A stretch of 64,000 nt of DNA, taken from contig CM040094.1 of the NCBI GenBank assembly GCA_022496805.1, positions 3,929,501 through 3,993,500 on the forward strand, in the 5' to 3' direction. Every line of letters starts with the position of its first letter. Position 1 is the first letter of the stretch. Shown here piece after piece: positions 61,853 to 64,000 of this stretch. The notes beneath the pieces are model-generated. The model worked only from the letters and a program-made list of their open reading frames with translations, did not search any database and had not been told where the DNA came from. This stretch comes from Pohlia nutans (lineage: Eukaryota > Streptophyta > Bryopsida > Bryales > Mniaceae). The position numbers and the translations under genes were made by a program.

Positions 61853-62241
61853 GGAAGGTTGTAGTACCATCGGAAAGCATTTGAGGAGGAGGGGTGTACG
61901 GAGTTGGTTTAGTTGCGTTTGGACCTAAGCTGTGAAAGTTATGGATTTTAAACAACTTTTGTCATTATAAATTGAATTAAATTATGAATTTATTATTCTA
62001 AAAAGTATAAGAAAAAACAAAAGCACCAGGAATGCATGGAACATACAAGAATATGAGAAACACTAGGAACATGGGAACATATGAGTACATGAAGAACGTA
62101 GAGAACGCATAGGTACACGGAGAGCATAGAAGATATGTGCAACACATGGAACATTTGGGCCAACGGAGAATGACATAATATATTTTTTGTAGATTTTTTT
62201 AGTTTAAAATTTGAAATTCTAAAGGTGAACATCCTATGTAA

Positions 62242-62684
62242 TACTCCCTCCGTCCCAAAATGATCTTCCTGTTAAACAAAATGTTATGGATTACGGTTGA
62301 AAATAACAATTTTGAAACCATTTTTGAGCTAGAAGTAGAGTTTAGTGCACTCTTTTATTCCTTAAAATTTGAGTTTAAGATTCCTTTTGAAAGTGTAGGT
62401 TTGGAGCATTGAAAAGTGGGATTTTTGGCCATTTTTGAGGAGCACTGGTGGCCACTCATTTCCTCAACCGACTTGGTTCTTCTCGGAACATTCATCCATT
62501 TTACGAAATTCATCCATTTTTATCTGGATTCATTCATCCATTCATCCAAAATATTCATCTAATTTTCCAATTTTCATCCAACAGTTCAGAAATCATCCAA
62601 TAAATTTCATCCATCCACCAGGAAGATCATTTTGGGACAACAAATGCAAGCCAACAGGAAGATCATTTTGGGACGGAGGGAGTA
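62242..62684. mobile_element. Stowaway-like (Mariner) MITE
   Basis: Ends CTCCCTCCGTCCCAAAATGA and complement are perfect over about 28 bases and are flanked by TA. This is the classic plant Stowaway terminus. An internal run of repeated TTCATCCA motifs lies near 62489-62615. Confidence 0.9.
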
Positions 62685-62914
62685 TAATTCAAAAGTTTGC
62701 TACAAAGCTTGCAAAAGCAATTAAATACTCAATACTAAGCAATGGTCTGATATGGGTATTTTGAAAGGCCTTTTTAACTTTGAAATCAATCCCTATAACA
62801 ATATTGAATGAGTGAGTCTTTAAAACAAAATTAAAAAATGAATCAATCGAATGTGGTTTTGATTCCTACACTCGTGAATTACACCAAAAAAAATCCTATA
62901 AAAATTGAGGATGT

Positions 62915-63839
62915 TTAACCCCTAAAGGACCATGCTCATTCCTAAAATTCTATCACTTTCTCGTGATGCTTTCAGAAAGGCAATTGTATCTCTTGATTGG
63001 TATTCATGTAGAAAACTTCACCGTTGAAGTTCATAAAGGACTTAGTCATGAGACTGTACATTAATTTTCAAAACAATCTACCGTATATATTACATGATTA
63101 TAAGGTTTGATCATAAGTTGATTTTTGAAAATTTTGAATAAAACCAACAAGTCATTCATTGCAAACTTTCTCATAAATTTAGAAACCATGATTAGCGTTT
63201 GAAATTTTAGGAGCATACAAAGATGTACTATATCTAGGTGCCCACAAAAAATGATGTTCTAAAACTAAATACAACAACAATGATTGATTCTCAAAGATTT
63301 ATATTTGGGTGAAGTGACTTGTTGGTGACTCGTTGAGCCGGTGTTTGTGATTGTTATTAATTTTTACATTGCAATTTTTTTTAAAGAATTCAAATATATA
63401 TTTGGAATATTCCAAATTATTCCAAAATAATATAAAATATGTAGAAAAAATTCCAATTATTTTGAAAAGATTCTATTTAAAATATATTTAAACATTTTCC
63501 GTAATTATTTTATAGTGTTAATGATGCAGTATTGGAAAATATTTTACATGCTGGACACTTCTTTTTTTTTACAAATGTGACGTCCAAGTGTGAAAACGCC
63601 CTCCAAGTCATCAACCGCCCTAACTACTGTGTCCCAGGTTCACCTACGTTGACGTTTTAGTTTTTTCCCAATGAATCAATCAACGTAATTGCAAATCTTG
63701 TAGTTTCTTTGTGTTCTTGAAACGAACATTTTCAATTCTCTAGTTAACATTGAGTCAAAATTATGAAATCCAAACAAATTATTCAAGTAATAAAATTATT
63801 CGTGGACACAATGTGTCCTCCTGGTCCTTTAGGGGTTAA
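62915..63839. mobile_element. 925-bp TTAA-flanked element
   Basis: Starts TTAACCCCTAAAGGACCA and ends TGGTCCTTTAGGGGTTAA, with inverted ends of about 17 bases. No transposase frame. Confidence 0.8.
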
Positions 63840-64000
63840 AGATCTTAAAAGAGACTTTTTGTACAAAAATCAGAATTTGTCCTAATAGCTCAAAAAATTC
63901 CTAAACATTTGTTTGAAATATCCAATCATGTCATTTTGGTAGCAATTTTTGATATGGAGTATATTTAGATATGTATTATTTGAAGGATTAAAAATAATAT

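Overview
This is AT-rich nuclear DNA of a land plant. It holds six plant protein-coding genes whose exons are clearly more GC-rich than the introns and spacers. Plant identity rests on a PEAPOD-type TIFY/Jas regulator, a plant-type NAC alpha subunit, a 472-residue apyrase, a 112-residue TIM14, an SYP3-type syntaxin and a Stowaway-like MITE. The species cannot be fixed from the sequence. A non-flowering land plant is possible, but that is a guess. No rRNA, tRNA, CRISPR array, prokaryotic operon or viral gene was recognised.

Layout. 1-2155: spacer. 2156-4836 (minus): NAC alpha, four exons, with a telo-box-bearing tandem repeat in intron 1. 4837-14900: spacer with a 0.4-kb foldback, a 2.2-kb element made of two giant hairpins, and several MITEs. 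About 14940-17802 (plus): apyrase with a 5' UTR intron and an uninterrupted coding exon. 17803-22031: MITE-rich spacer. 22032-23729 (minus), with possible upstream exon at 25401-25520: four-exon protein made of three tandem EF-hand units. 25650-29090: spacer. 29379-29717 (plus): TIM14, intronless, preceded by a minisatellite leader. 31551-46052 (minus), possibly starting at 47560: PEAPOD-type gene with at least 13 exons and introns full of MITEs. 46140-55720: repeats only. 55721-58709 (minus): SYP31/32-type Qa-SNARE, five exons, with an apparent one-base deletion in the SNARE motif. 58860-64000: MITEs.

The six genes are unrelated housekeeping or regulatory functions: nascent-chain binding, nucleotide hydrolysis, calcium binding, mitochondrial import, growth regulation and Golgi fusion. 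They do not form a pathway. What unifies the window is a set of non-autonomous elements that begin TTAACCCCTAA and end in the inverted complement, with TTAA at both ends. They occur in spacers and introns, nest inside one another at TTAA, and vary from about 0.23 to 2.2 kb. No transposase was found.

Exon coordinates were inferred by eye from GT/AG sites, reading phase and remembered family consensus. No search or alignment was run.
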